Source: Anseranas semipalmata (Eukaryota; Chordata; Aves; Anseriformes; Anseranatidae). From it: 64,000 nt of DNA. The notes beneath the pieces were generated by a model. It searched no databases and was not told where the DNA came from. It saw nothing but the letters and a program-made list of their open reading frames with translations. Both the position numbers and the translations under genes were made by a program. Below, piece by piece: positions 51,400-63,170 of the stretch. The stretch's first letter is position 1. Each line of letters begins with the position of its first letter. Location of the stretch: positions 124,001 through 188,000 of the forward strand of contig VXAA01005250.1 of NCBI GenBank assembly GCA_013399115.1, given 5' to 3'.

Positions 51400-51680
51400 G
51401 CTGTTAAAATTCCAGTGGATGTTGTCTGTATGGTTTAATTAACAATAACTACCCACCCCCTGTTTTGCTGCTAATGTAATCTCAAAAGCACCACACTAAT
51501 TCCACTTGCAGACTTTATGGTTACGTTTTAAATTAAAATATTCTGAGTACACTTAACTACATATTCAATGTGGATTTAATAAGGTGATTATAGGTTCATT
51601 AACTAGCAATTGATTATTAACTCTTTGCTGACCTACAGATGTGAACATTTGGTAAAGAATGGCGTATTCTAGAAAAGACG
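51400..51680. promoter_or_regulatory. Candidate conserved non-coding element with SOX/homeodomain-type sites
   Basis: TTTAATTAACAATAA (51434-51448) joins a homeodomain TTAATTAA core to a SOX-type AACAAT site. Downstream lie GCTGCTAATGTAATC, TTTTAAATTAAAATATTC, AATTGATTATTAACTC (about 51609) and an E-box-like ACAGATGTG (about 51637). The block is free of recognisable repeats. Regulatory function is inferred from site clustering only. Confidence 0.35.
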
Positions 51681-52805
51681 ATATGCCCAATAAGCTAACT
51701 TCTTAGCTGACTCCTTACTATGTCAGGCTAAACTATTTTGCCCTTCAGAAGAGAACATAGGATCAACTCTGTGCCCATCTTCTTCACCATGAGCAAAGTG
51801 TTTTAGACCACGATTGTTTCATTGTGAAGAATGGGAAGTGGATTTTGACTTCACTGGGAAAAACTGTATCAAAATATATTAACAGCAATAACATTAATAT
51901 TTTCTTCCATTTTATCAGTCTTGCGAACAAAACTGGAAAGGCCTCTCTAACCTGCATTCAGCATGTTAAAGTGACTCAGGAAGCAGAAGGGCAATGGGAA
52001 GCCAACAGGAGATGTATGATAGTACAGTTCAGTGCCAGCTGCAGAGAGCAGCAGGGCTCTGCCTGCACTCAGCTGCTGGTGGGTTCCATGTTTAGTGACA
52101 AACAACAGGGGAAACACTGGTTTAAGGTAGGGATTTTACTGGGGTGCACTCAGAAGGGGGACCCATCACCCAAACTGCATTACTGCCCATTACTTCATCT
52201 TTCTCGATGAAGATGGTTTGGAGATCTCTAGTTCCATCATTCAGGCAACTTCTTCATTGTTGTGTGATTCTAATGCTTACCAGGGTCCAAAGCTGATTTC
52301 TCTCCGTTACTGATTAAATCAATTCAAACCCAAATGGGCAACATCCTAGGAGCATTTGCCAGGTCAAAAAAGTATGCACCAGTAACCTGACTATTCATCA
52401 AGTGTTTGATGAAACGAGGTATTTACTTTGCTGGTAGTTGGCACTCTAACATTTCACCTTACAGATGACATTATATGGTTCAAAGCAGCTTATTACCAGT
52501 ATCCACTGTGTTCTGCAGCTATATAGATAAAACTCATTTATGCATCTTACTTCAAAAACTGAGTAGCTAAGAAGAAAACAAACAAATCAGTTGCACTGAA
52601 AAGAACACACAGTAACCACAGCTACCTGAACCCCAACCCCAAAACCCTGCTACATATTCCCAAGGCTTGAAGTGTTCAATGGGAGTTGAGGGGCACGTAG
52701 AGTTTCTACCAATTAATTGAAGAGCTCTCCTGTAAATTTCCTGAGATCAAACCCTATTGATTATTAGTTAAGCCTGTGCAGCACCAATTTATTTTGTTCT
52801 GTGTC
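51681..52805. other. Non-coding DNA, nothing recognised
   Basis: A 128-codon plus frame (51824-52210) shows no known domain. No repeat recognised. Confidence 0.45.
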
Positions 52806-52810
52806 AAAAG

Positions 52811-52850
52811 AAAAAAAAAAAAAAAAACAACAACAACAACAACAACAAAA
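52811..52850 (+). repeat. Poly-A run followed by (CAA)n
   Basis: A17 is followed directly by seven or so CAA units and another A-run. A-rich microsatellites of this kind often grow from retrotransposon tails, but I can see no element body on the 5' side. Confidence 0.9.
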
Positions 52851-53690
52851 AAACACACTCCAGGAACAAATCCCTACCTCTTCACCCAGGTGATGAGGTG
52901 CACGTCAGGAGCTTCACAGCCCCATCCTCATAACCTGCTTGTTCCAGTCCACAGACCTGAACTTGGGTATCAGTGAATCACACTACTAATGGAATAATCG
53001 AGCCCCTCACACCTAATAAAGTACAACTTTATTAACTTAATTCAAGTAATTCCCTGGTGCATGTGCAATTCCTGAGCTCAGTTATAATGACTTTAATGAG
53101 GAAAGCAAATCTTTTGCTAGTTAAGTGCCAAACGTGCTTTTTCTTTAAAGTTTTTCTTCTACTATCGTTAACAAGCTCTCTTTCCAAAATAGCTGTGTAC
53201 ATGTAAACAGTGAACTCCGATCAGCATATCCAATTAAACAACCTCATACAATCACAGCATGCCATGGGATCAGCAGTTCAGAGATGGATTTTGGGATTAC
53301 TGGTACAACCCCTAATTTCTTCCTCTGCAATTGAATAAAAGATCATTTTACATTCCAGATAAGTTAACTCATTTTCCAGAATATTCTTCTTAATTGTTCC
53401 AAAGACAAAATGCAGGACAATCATCCTAATGTGCTAAAAGACAGTGCAAAAATACTGCTTATTCTTTGCATTTTACTGCCAGGGCTTGCTGAACTATAAA
53501 ACACTTGTTATTTTATAGACATTAATTAAAGGAAAAGGATAGGACAGCACTGGATGTAAATGTGAAGTTTGGGATCAGAATCCAGACCTAAATTTCATGG
53601 CTAGCTCCACTCAAGGCTCTGGATCATACTAAAAGCCTAGTCCCCTGCTTCCAGTCTCAGGAAGTTTTCTGCATCCCAATGAAAGCAAAT
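52851..53690. other. Non-coding DNA, nothing recognised
   Basis: AT-rich sequence with no gene or repeat that I can name. Confidence 0.45.
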
Positions 53691-53692
53691 AC

Positions 53693-53761
53693 AAAAAAAA
53701 AAAAAAAAAAAAAACTTTGCTTTNNNNNNNNNNNNAAAAAAAAAAAAGTACACTTTGCTTT
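53693..53761. other. Assembly gap of 12 N between duplicated poly-A copies
   Basis: A22 (53693-53714) leads into CTTTGCTTT, then N at 53724-53735, then A12 (53736-53747), GTAC and again CTTTGCTTT before CTGAAAG. ACTTTGCTTT appears at 53714-53723 and at 53752-53761. The order strongly suggests the same locus is represented twice across an unresolved poly-A, so the true sequence is probably shorter. Confidence 0.85.
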
Positions 53762-55430
53762 CTGAAAGAAAAAAACAAAATCCACCATCACCACCAAAAC
53801 TTAAATAACCAGCCATTGTAAATATATTTCATCCAAATGGATGTCCTGACATTAAACACGCTTGGTAAAAGAAGCCATTAGTGCTTTTAGTATCTTTCTT
53901 CTTGGAAAAGGGTTTTTTTTCCAGGTGATCTGACAAACAAAGGAGTCTGAAAAGATCCTTACTTTGTTTCTGACTTTGTTTCATACATTGTGGATATACA
54001 GTAACACCCCAATAACCTTCTTTGTGTCACACTCCAATAAACTTGACATCTGTAATAAAGCTCAGGTTATACTTTACTTCTATTAAAACATTTTTCTGCT
54101 CTCAGGATCACATCAGCCAAACTCATAGCCTAGTATTGCCAATATGTCTGCTCTGCTATATACAGTAAGTGGGATCGATAAACACTCACCTGTCTTTTTT
54201 TTTTTTTTTTTTTTTTACATTTCTGTCAAAGACAAGACGCACACTGCTTACTGATTGTCTCAAGAAAAAGGGCTTAGACAAAGAAATCTGTCCTTGATTA
54301 GCTAGAGTCTTGCTTTAGGCATTAGTTTAACTAAAAATCCTGCAGAAAACACTTTTGGGCCCAGTATTCTGCAATAGCCCCTCTGAACTCGAGAAGACAC
54401 ATCCTCAGCTAGTATAAATCACCACCATTTCACTGATGTGAGCTGAGCTAAAACAAAATGCAGAAGCTGGGACGCTTACCCCAGGGGCTGCTGTGCTATT
54501 AGTTAGGGTGCATAACAGCAATAAAAAATGAGAATGGGAGGGCTTGACTTATGTTTTCTCCACACTTGTCTGCACAGATTTTGGTGGTCCATCAGTCTTA
54601 AGAGTTGCAAAGTTTAAAAGCTGTTTGAAAGGCCTCTTCTAGATTTGGTTAACAAGCAGATAGGACTTCTACCACTCAATGCCTTTGAGCAGCATGAAAC
54701 AGCCTCAGTTTAAAATGAACGAATAACTAAGCAAAGACAAATCCACAAAAAATGCAACCTTCCTTTTTGACTACAGTGAACATTTTTTCCCTCAACACAA
54801 AATGTCTTCCCTTCTATACCATCATCAGATGCCTTCCACAATCCTGTCACTGTAAAACTGAGACCTTGGTACCAAAGTGTTTCAGGGAGACAGAATGAGT
54901 GGCATGCACCAGACAGGGGTATTTAAGAGGTATGATGTGAGTGTTAAAGACCTCTGACATCCATTTGGATGAGCTGCACAATTTTGTAAACAGGCCCATC
55001 ACTCATGAGCAAAGCAAATGCTCCAACTGCATGTCAACATTTACATGGCGCTACCTCAGCCTATAGTATCTTATGCAAAACATTAAAGAAATATGTTGCG
55101 TCCGCACCCGGAACCCTTCACTCAGAGTACCTGGTAGGGAAATCACGAAGGGAACAAAATGTATCAGTGACAGGCTCCCTAACTTACTTCATTCAGAAGC
55201 TGGACGTGCCTAGAGCAGCCATTTGGCACCACCAGTTCACATGCAATAGCCGTACAAATATGTCCAGTGATCATTTCTAATACAAAAGTAATACCCGTAC
55301 AAATACAATTTGCACTGCTGTAAGGGAATATATAAAATGTGATCATGAGAAAGATTTCTAACAGAAACTTGGAGCGGTGGACATCATTACAGAGGGGAAA
55401 CAATGAAAACTTTACCTGAAATACTGCATC
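53762..55430. other. Non-coding DNA, poly-T tract
   Basis: T22 at 54195-54216. AATAAA occurs three times between 54009 and 54058 without a linked transcript. No gene recognised. Confidence 0.45.
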
Positions 55431-55434
55431 CTTC

Positions 55435-55730
55435 CTTGATCACCCATACTCAGGAGGGCTAAGGGGGATATGATTCCTGTCTATAACTATACCAAGGAGT
55501 GAGAGAAAGGACAGCAGGGAATGAAAAGAATTAATCAAAAGAACCATGTTGGTATTAAAACTAATAAGTATAAAACTTGCCAAAATAGGTTTGGATTGGG
55601 GATTAGAAAAATGTGTCCAATGCCCAGAGCTATGTGGTTTTTAAATAGTAATGAAGGCAATAAAACTAACCGCATATTAAAATGGAGTGAGGAGTTTCTG
55701 TATAATATCAGATCACCCAGCAGTCTGTGA
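55435..55730 (+). mobile_element. CR1/L3-like LINE, near-3' segment
   Basis: GGAGGGCTAAGGGGGATATG, ATTCCTGTCTATAACTATA, then ACCATGTTGGTATTAAAACT, AAGTATAAAACTTGCCAAAA, TAGGTTTGGATTGGGGATTA and GAAAAATGTGTCCAATGCCC, AGAGCTATGTGGTTTTTAAA, and finally AACTAACCGCATATTAAAAT plus GGAGTGAGGAG follow the family order ('...aggctgaggggggatatgattgctctctataaatacat...aaactggccaataagtttagattggaaattagaa...'). This is the ORF2 C-terminal region on the plus strand. A 69-codon open piece (55521-55730) is a leftover of decay and not a gene. Confidence 0.8.
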
Positions 55731-55734
55731 GGCT

Positions 55735-57485
55735 GTGAAAACTATGATTTAGGCACATAAATGGTATGGAGGATATTGATCCAAGCAATATATTTCAAGT
55801 CACAGAAGATGTCTGTAGGGTAGCTGTAAAGTGAGCTTCTTTCCCCTCCATCTGCCCAGTGGTTCACCTTTCAGAACTCTTCCTGCTTTAGTCCCAGATT
55901 GTTTTATGTTCTTCACTTACAAGAAAAAGAAGTTGCGCATTAGTGGTACACCTGAATTTGTGTGCCTTTGAACTCAGAGCAACACAAGAAGAGGGGACGA
56001 TGCAAATGAAGAAGAGAATCAGAAATCATGGACAAAGAAAGCTCAACGACACTTGAACATTCAAAATTCAAAAATGAATCAAGACCATCAGCCCCTGGAA
56101 AGAAATCATACAGCCAGCATTCCCACTCAATCAGAAAAATGGTAGTGTTGTCAGCTCAATTTGTAAAGTTTAAGAAATAAGAAAGTAATAAGGAATTAAG
56201 CTCCTCAACAAGGAAAATTGTGACTAAGGAAATGTAACTTTCTGATGCACAACGTGGGGAAAAATACACATCTTGCTCTGAATGCTGTATTCTAGTCATC
56301 CTTACAAGGACTTTACATTTCTCCTGACCTTAGATGTAATGTTTTCTGCAGATGGGATGAGCAGACAGAGTCAGGCTTTCCATAGCAATGGTTCTACCAA
56401 TAAAACAGTGGGGAGCATGCTACAGGGAAGCCCTCTGCAAACATGAAGCAACACCTTTCCTGTTGGGACAAAGCACTCTATGGCTTCTTTAGTAAGGCTT
56501 AGTTGGTGCATTACTCTATAAGTTCAACAAATACAACCAAATATTTAAGCTGGAGCTTCTCTTAAGATATTTGAATTGAGAGCGTGTTGTGTAAGAATGA
56601 AGGCACTGCAAGCAGTGTTGATAACAGGGCAGAGGGGAGCCCTGTGCCACACAGTTAATTTGGATGCAGAGCATTCACTTTTGACAGACTTAGAGGAAGA
56701 CAGATATAGAAAGGTCAAAACAGAGCAGAGGAAGAAACTCCTTGGTGGCTCTTTTCTTCCTCTGCAGAAGGCCCGTCTTGTGTTTGTTGTCCTTCCCAGG
56801 AGCACAGGCACAATTCTGCAGATGATCTTGTGGTACACACCTCCCTCTCCTCCCTTACACTGTGTATTACCAGTAAAGACTGAGAATTTAGTGAACCCCA
56901 AACATAAAATTTACTTATTCATGCTCCTAATAAATATTAGAGCTAAAAAGTGATTTTATATGCCTCCTAACCTACAGCCTGCTGATGTTAAAATGTTTAT
57001 TAACATGCTCTGCCAGGATATCCAGGAGGTATCTTTTCTATTCCTGAGGTCACATTCTTTGTGACTGTGCTGCCAGACAGCAAGATTAGCTGAAAGCCTG
57101 TAAGTGTCATGTCTGAATTCATAGGCTCAAATATCTTGCAGATGAGGATTTCAAGAGCAGGTGGTCAGCTTATTAAATCCTGATTCACGTCAGCAAGCCT
57201 TCTTCTTTCTTGCTATGTTTCTGCCTGTTCCCTCCTCCCCAGATCTCTGGGTTGGGCATGAGTGTGCTTAGCCCTTTGAAAGCATACCAAATGTACTCTT
57301 TAATGCCTCTGGTCCAGCTTCTCAGCAACAAAAATCTGCAGCTGTCCCAGAGATGATAAGGTAGGCTTAGGGCAGGGGCTGGCCAGATCTGAAACTGTTA
57401 CCTCAATTTACAGGACCATCATCTACATGCAAACCAGAAGGATGGCAGGTAAAAGAGGAAAAAGAAAAAGGTAGATGAGAAGAGG
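55735..57485. other. Non-coding DNA, overlapping frames near 56.5-57.0 kb
   Basis: Two antiparallel frames (125 codons plus, 56576-56953; 118 codons minus, 56545-56901) overlap almost completely, which usually means that composition rather than coding keeps both open. Neither resembles a known protein. Confidence 0.45.
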
Positions 57486-57488
57486 CAC

Positions 57489-57489
57489 A

Positions 57490-57522
<33 letters not shown>

Positions 57523-57524
57523 AC
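57489..57524. repeat. (AAC)n microsatellite
   Basis: About eleven uninterrupted CAA/AAC units, the longest trinucleotide repeat in the window. A polypyrimidine stretch (CCCTTTTTCTTTTTCC) follows at about 57541. Confidence 0.95.
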
Positions 57525-59875
57525 AGCAGTATCCCCCCTCTCCCTTTTTCTTTTTCCTTTTTCCTCCAAAGTATTCAGGATTGGCCACGGTGACTGTTGG
57601 TGATCTATGAAAAAGACCATACTGAAATTACTATGATTTGACATTTTAGACAGCAATTAACAGCAAGTTGCCATTACACAACCCTCTGTGACACAATTTT
57701 GTGTTCATGGCCAATAACACAGACACACAGGATGGCACACACTGGAAGCTGAACTGGATGCACAAGGAAACTGGAGAGGTTACTGAACACCCAGTTTACC
57801 TGGTTTCATGACTCCTAGGATGCAGGGGGGTGTTTGGTGGGGACAGAAATAAACCATAAAATCTTCCTCACTGCTTTTCACTCTCCATAGAAAGCTTAAC
57901 AGGCCCCAACTAGAATTCCCCCATCAAGCACAAATACTTTGACTTACTGTCCTACCCTTTTACTTTTGCTGTGAACTCAGGGATTAAATACTACCTACTC
58001 TGTTGTTTTCAGATAGCTGACCACAAACAAGCCAAGATACGTTTCAGAAAGCTCTGAGGCCATTAGATGAAAGTTGTTACCAGCATTAAAAAAAAAAAAA
58101 AAGAACCAGAGAATACCCCAAGTTCTTAAATTTTGTTGTTGTTTTTTCTTCTTCTTCTTCTCCTTTTTTTTTTTCCCCAGGGGGGTGGCTTTTTATTTAT
58201 GGGGGTGGATTTCCATAATTTTTTAACACATTCTGATTTACATGCAAGTCTGAAAATAACACACAACTCTATTCCTTTCCTAACTTTGCAAATACCCTAT
58301 CTCTCACCTCTTCTCCCTTTCCTGACAGAGACAGAAGTAGCACAGAGCACATGTTGCTTCCTTCCTGATCACCCTGTAGGGTCACATAGTTCTTGCCAAC
58401 AGTTTTATCGTTAATAAGCCTTTGCTCCCTCTGCTGGCTCTTTGGTCCCTTTGTAACATCAAAATTAAGAGCATACGCAACTTTGATGACAAAGTTTCAA
58501 AGAACCTAAACAAAGCTAAATACAAAACCCACAGATACGTTCTACACAAACTTCAAGGAAATCCAATTTGCACTTAATTTAACCGGCAGAGTCACTTTCG
58601 CTTTATCCTCATTAACTTTGCTGGATACGCCTTTATCTCTGAAAATATGTAGCAACAATACCACTTTACATTAAAAATTCAGTCCATTCATTGATTTTAC
58701 TTCTGATATTCATGCCTAGAAACCAGTCCCATGTGTGTTCGGTTGAAACACCTGGGTATGCTTGGTCAGAGGATGTGCTGAGCACAGATGGATGTGGCCT
58801 GCGGTAAGCAGCAAGGACCTACCCCAGGGCCCAGCTTCTCTTTCAACTGTTTAACAAAAACATAAACCTGTAGGATGTTTCTCCGCTTATGACTAGAATG
58901 AGAGTTACTCTAAGAACTAAAGTTTAAAGTGAGAATTTGGCTTGCTGTAATACAGAGGATTTGCAACAAAGATGACATCCTTTCGGCTTTCATGGGGCAT
59001 AAGGAAAAAGGGCTACCACACTTAAAGTAAAAAATTAAAAAGTAAATGCAGTGGCATCCCCTGGAAAAAAAAAAGTTCATAAAGGGTCAGCTACAAGACA
59101 TAGCTGTGTTGTGTTTTTTTTTTTTCCTCCAGAACTGGATCACATTCCTATTTCACGTGTGCTGCTTTTTTTTTGTTTCCTCTTGGTTTCAGGCAGTTTC
59201 ACTTGGCATCTCAAATTTCTGAACCCATTTGTTGTTTCCCTTATTCATGAAGCTAATAGGAAACTGCATCCAGCATCAGCATTTCTGGTCTGAAAGCAGC
59301 AAGACTTTGGAACCTGCTTGTGTGTTCCCAAATAAATCCATACCCCTCTAGCAGCAGAAGTTACCAGCAGAGGAACTTTCAGAAGTAATGCAGGTTTCTG
59401 GAGGATACCAGTGAGGAGTTTAAGGCAGAAAGAAGAGAAGGGAGGCCACACAGCAAATCATTCTGCTGCTTTCCATGAGCAAATTCACCTGCTTCGGGCT
59501 CAATACAGCATAGATTAACCTCGTCATTAACCACTTCATTTCGGGCAGGGGGCGGGGGGGTGTGTGCACATGACTTTCATCTACTAGGACACAGCATTAA
59601 TAGAGTTCCTCTTGGTCCAACAACTGTTGCTAGAAGGAAGAGTCAGCATCACTCTGACAGCACAGACTTATGGCTTTGAGTCTAGAATAATCATTGTTCA
59701 CACACCACTACTCTTCCTTCCTCCTTAGTGTTTTGGTAAGCAGAGAGATCAAAAATATACTTGGCTCCTGTGCCACAGACCTGTTTATTGTACTTGTAAG
59801 AGGCTCAAGTAGACACAAAAGACAATAAGGCTTTAAAAAGACTTAGAAAAACCCAACCATCAACAAAGCACTAAA
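57525..59875. other. Non-coding DNA, T-rich tract at 58.1 kb
   Basis: A15 lies at 58088-58102, and a T/TTC-rich stretch at 58131-58176 includes four TTC units and a T12 run. Open frames are at most 93 codons and follow the T-rich tract (Phe/Leu-rich product). No gene or repeat recognised. Confidence 0.45.
58131..58176. repeat. T-rich tract with (TTC)n
   Basis: TTTTGTTGTTGTTTTTTC followed by CTTCTTCTTCTTCTCC and a long T run; a low-complexity pyrimidine tract. Confidence 0.85.
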
Positions 59876-59879
59876 AATG

Positions 59880-60245
59880 TGTGCTCATTTCGAAAAAGAA
59901 GGCTCCAGCAGGATTCACTGCAAGGTGCGTACAGGACCTTCCTGTCCTTCCTTCTGCTTCTTCCTTCCTGCCCACATGTCACGGCAGTCACAGGATATTC
60001 CAGCCAAAGGTGAAGAATCACCGGTCTCATTTCCCGGTCTTCTCACAGACCTCTCCCTTCGCAATGCGGAGCCGAACTGGATCCCATAGCACACTGTAGA
60101 AATCCTGCTGGAGCGACAGTGTGGGCATGCTCGATCCCAACACCAGCACAGAGGGAGAAAGGAAAAGAAAGAAGAATTCGGGCTACTATCTCCTGAACAT
60201 CTCTCGTTCATTTGAGTGTGTCGTGGTGTGCTGCACCACTGACAT
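59880..60245. promoter_or_regulatory. Locally CpG-enriched stretch
   Basis: About a dozen CpGs occur in 365 bases (for example CATGTCACGGCAGTC, TCACCGGTCTC, TTCGCAATGCGGAGCCGAAC, GGAGCGACAG, GCTCGATCC, GTCGTGG), well above the surrounding sequence. A CAAG/GTGCGTAC at about 59920 looks like a splice donor but has no matching exon. It could be a small regulatory element, an old CpG-rich repeat or an untranslated exon. Evidence is weak. Confidence 0.25.
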
Positions 60246-61895
60246 ACAATGAAGTCACTCTAATCCCAGGCCAATAAACCTCACGTGCTATGCCACCCTG
60301 CAGACCATATGGAGCACACACCTAACATCCCAGCTGTATTGCAGGAATTTTTTAATAAAGGGTTTATATTATATATAAATCACACACACGTATGTATGTA
60401 TGTCTTGCAAAGTCAATTTTAACTATGTATATTATGAGACTGGCTGGTCCTGAAAGGTGAATAGGCAACTTTGATATAAATCCAAGGAAAGGTGGATTCA
60501 AAAGCAAAAATAAAGGATGCCATCACAGGACTGCAGTAGATGCGTTTCTTCTCAGGTCCACGGTTTCTGTCATATTGTACCCACACAGCAAACAATGTAT
60601 ACATGTCACCCATCACTCATATACAACCTTATCCATGACACAAGAAAACACAGCAGCATAGCATGACACAGAAAGGATGAGCCTGAAAAATCCTAAACAC
60701 AACTGAAGCAGGATTCCCCCTGTGAAACAGCAGGGAGAGCTCAAAAGGGTTTGAGAAATGCAATGACCCATTTGGGCCATGGTCTCCAGAACTCATGGTC
60801 TAACGCACCCAATTTCTGCACAGGGTTGATTGAAATTTTTATTGACTCCATGTCATCAGAGCCCTAACTTACAGGGAAAAAAAANACCGTAGAAATCTGG
60901 ACCGTGCTGTGTTTCAGCAAGATCTGCATTCCCTTTCAATGGTACCAGCTCCTGCAGCCTCTAGACCACTGATGTTAACAAGTCTTTAAGGTATTCCCTA
61001 TACCTGGATGTCTCTAATCAGCTAGCTAGATTATGGAAAGAAACGTTATCTAACCTGTTTGTGTGTAATACTAACAATAACAACTCTTCCTCCTCTACCT
61101 GCTCCTCCTTAATCTTAACACTTCCCACAGCAGAAGCTGTTAGTTCAGTCTGTTGATAATGGTAAACAATTCTACGTTGTGGCTTTGCCACTGCATTTTT
61201 TACGAAGACTTTTTTTTTTTTTTGACACATCAGAAGTCAGTCTCTGCTCTCTTGCATGTGTCTGCACATAAACCCTGAACAATTTCATTAGCAGATATGT
61301 GTGTGAGGCTGTGGTATGTCAGCAAACATTAACAGATGCAGTGGAAGAGTCATACAAGGCCATGAAACTCCTTCTTAGAGCAAGAAATAAGCACGCACAG
61401 ATAACAGTCTCCTCAAGAACAACAGAGAAAATACATGTTTTGAAATGCATCTCTCTCAAAACAGTGATAAAATATAAGCTAAACAAACCCCCAATCCATG
61501 CTCAGAAGTGAATGTGGGGGCTCAGAGTGGGATTGCCTCCCGTGGATGTAAATGCACTATTACTTTCGTTAGTAACCGGATTTAAGCACATGTCCAAGAA
61601 GTATTTCTGTATCAGGGTATTATCTGTCTATCCACTTGCCAAGCATGCTGCAGGGCTGTTCTCTCAAAGTGTCCACATCCATATTTTAACTGCAAGTTTG
61701 AACTGAGCCAAGCCTGGGGGGCCAAAATGTATAAAACTGTCACAATGCCAACATTTTTTTTTGGTGGAATTACGCTGATTCAGAGCAGCTGAAGCTGTGG
61801 TTCCTTGACTTTAATCAGAGCTTATATCACCCTGCGTGTTTTGGTCATGTCTTAGGCTGAGCTTGGGCCGCACTGACTTGTGTAGCCCAGTGGAG
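60246..61895. other. Non-coding DNA; microsatellite and single N
   Basis: A compound AT/CA/GTAT microsatellite lies at 60365-60402 and a single ambiguous base at 60885 after an A8 run. T15 precedes TTGACACATC near 61210-61224. No gene recognised. Confidence 0.5.
60365..60402. repeat. Compound microsatellite (AT, CA, GTAT)
   Basis: TATATTATATATAAATC, then CACACACACG, then three TATG units; likely length-variable. Confidence 0.85.
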
Positions 61896-61899
61896 ACAA

Positions 61900-62110
61900 T
61901 GTTATTACTGCACTACTAGCTTTTGCATCCTTTGACCTTCGTTTTTGTGTTAATATTGCAATAAGCTTGTTGCATTTATTATTTAAAGGGATACATTAAC
62001 GTGTTAAAAGTCAACACATCTTAAACTAAGTACGCACGAAATCTGTCAAAATTAATTAAAATGCTAAAACTGATGTATTTTTTAAAATGTCTTAAATAAT
62101 TAAAGGGAAG
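61900..62110. promoter_or_regulatory. Candidate conserved non-coding element
   Basis: TTTGACCTT (61931-61939) is the complement of an orphan nuclear receptor half-site (AAGGTCAAA). It is followed by TTAATATTGCAATAAGC and a homeodomain-type AAAATTAATTAAAAT (62048-62062) in repeat-free AT-rich DNA. As with the other candidates, this rests on motif density only. Confidence 0.25.
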
Positions 62111-62935
62111 ACCTCCTGATTTCCAGCCATCACAGATGCCCTCTCCTTCCCCCCAGACATCTCTTCTGCCCTGAAATACCTGCAGCTGGCAGGGATAAGT
62201 CACCCCCACGGGCAGCTCTCCCCTAACATGGAGCCAGATGCTTCCTAAGACTGCATTGATCCATTGACAAACACTTGCTCACTGAAGCAGACATCTGGGT
62301 GCAAGTCAATATCCGCTTATTACTTCAGCGTTTGAGCCACGCCACGACATGCGTACGTATACACACAGGAAATCACTAGCAAAGTTAAAGGCAATTTTCC
62401 AAAAGGCTTAAGAAGTGGGTCCTGAACTCCCTGACCTCCTCAGCAGGAAACACTGCAAGTCCCGATTACATTACATTACAGGGAAGGGCTCAGGTTAAGA
62501 GGTGGTGACGTATCTCTTACTGCCACAGAGCATCTTGTTCCCTTCAAAAATCCACGGGCCAGCTATGCTGCAGACAGCTGCATCACGTTTGGGAGCTAAA
62601 CCTGCCCCCACCTTGGAAAATGTTATAGGAGAATTAAAGTGGTAACGTTTCAGGCATTCATACTAGAGAAAAATCAAAAATCTTTCCCTAGAGAACTTTC
62701 TTTTGACCAATATCAATTCAAACTTAGTTTTCAGATTTAAAATACTGTTTATATGTACTTAAAATATTTTTGTGTTTGCATTTTTGCAATCTGAAATAAA
62801 ATGGCTCGAATTTCAACCCAATTTTCATTTTTCTTCCTAATGCAATACAATACCTTGAAGGGGAAAGTTTCGTTTCAACACCCCCCCATTTTTTTAAGTT
62901 TTTTTTTAGTTTTTAAGAATGACCACAAAAATGCC
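62111..62935. other. Non-coding DNA, nothing firmly recognised
   Basis: A TTACATTACATTACA pentamer run lies near 62466-62480. Between about 62700 and 62830, AAAATT-rich phrases resemble low-complexity old repeat debris. No gene recognised. Confidence 0.4.
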
Positions 62936-62939
62936 TTAT

Positions 62940-63170
62940 TTCCATAAATTTTGGGCTAAGCACTATAAAAAAAGGATAGGAAAAATCAGCTCCTGCCTCA
63001 AATAGTTTGAAATAAATTACACAACAGGTGGAAGAAAAGAAACACTATTCTCCTGACATTACAGCTGACTGGAACTAAGCTCAGAATGGTTTACAGAATT
63101 GACCAAAGTCACACTGGATATCAGTGTTGCAGACAAGAAATGAAACCAGATTTGCTTTGCTCCAGAAAAA
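62940..63170 (-). mobile_element. MIR-like SINE with extended tail, minus strand
   Basis: Read on the plus strand: GCTCCTGCCTCAAATAGTTT, GAAATAAATTACACAACAGG, TGGAAGAAAAGAAACACTAT, CTCCTGACATTACAGCTGAC, TGGAACTAAGCTCAGAATGG, TTTACAGAATTGACCAAAGT, CACACTGGATATCAGTGTTG, CAGACAAGAAATGAAACCAG. These track the reverse complement of an amniote MIR family ('...tcctgccccaaagagcttacaatctaa...cattttacagatggggaactgaggcacagagagattaagtgacttgcccaaggtcacacaggaagtctgtggcagagccaggaattgaaccca'). It is the longest SINE-like match here and is non-coding. Confidence 0.75.

Noticed and set aside
54680..54740. CAGCCTCAGTTTAAAATGAA resembling a MIR core
   Set aside because: Only a single phrase matches, with no flanking MIR sequence.
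56545..56953. Antiparallel pair of frames over 115 codons
   Set aside because: Mutual overlap without any domain fits composition-driven openness.
57403..57656. Minus-strand frames encoding poly-Leu or poly-Cys
   Set aside because: They are translations of the (AAC)n microsatellite in two phases.
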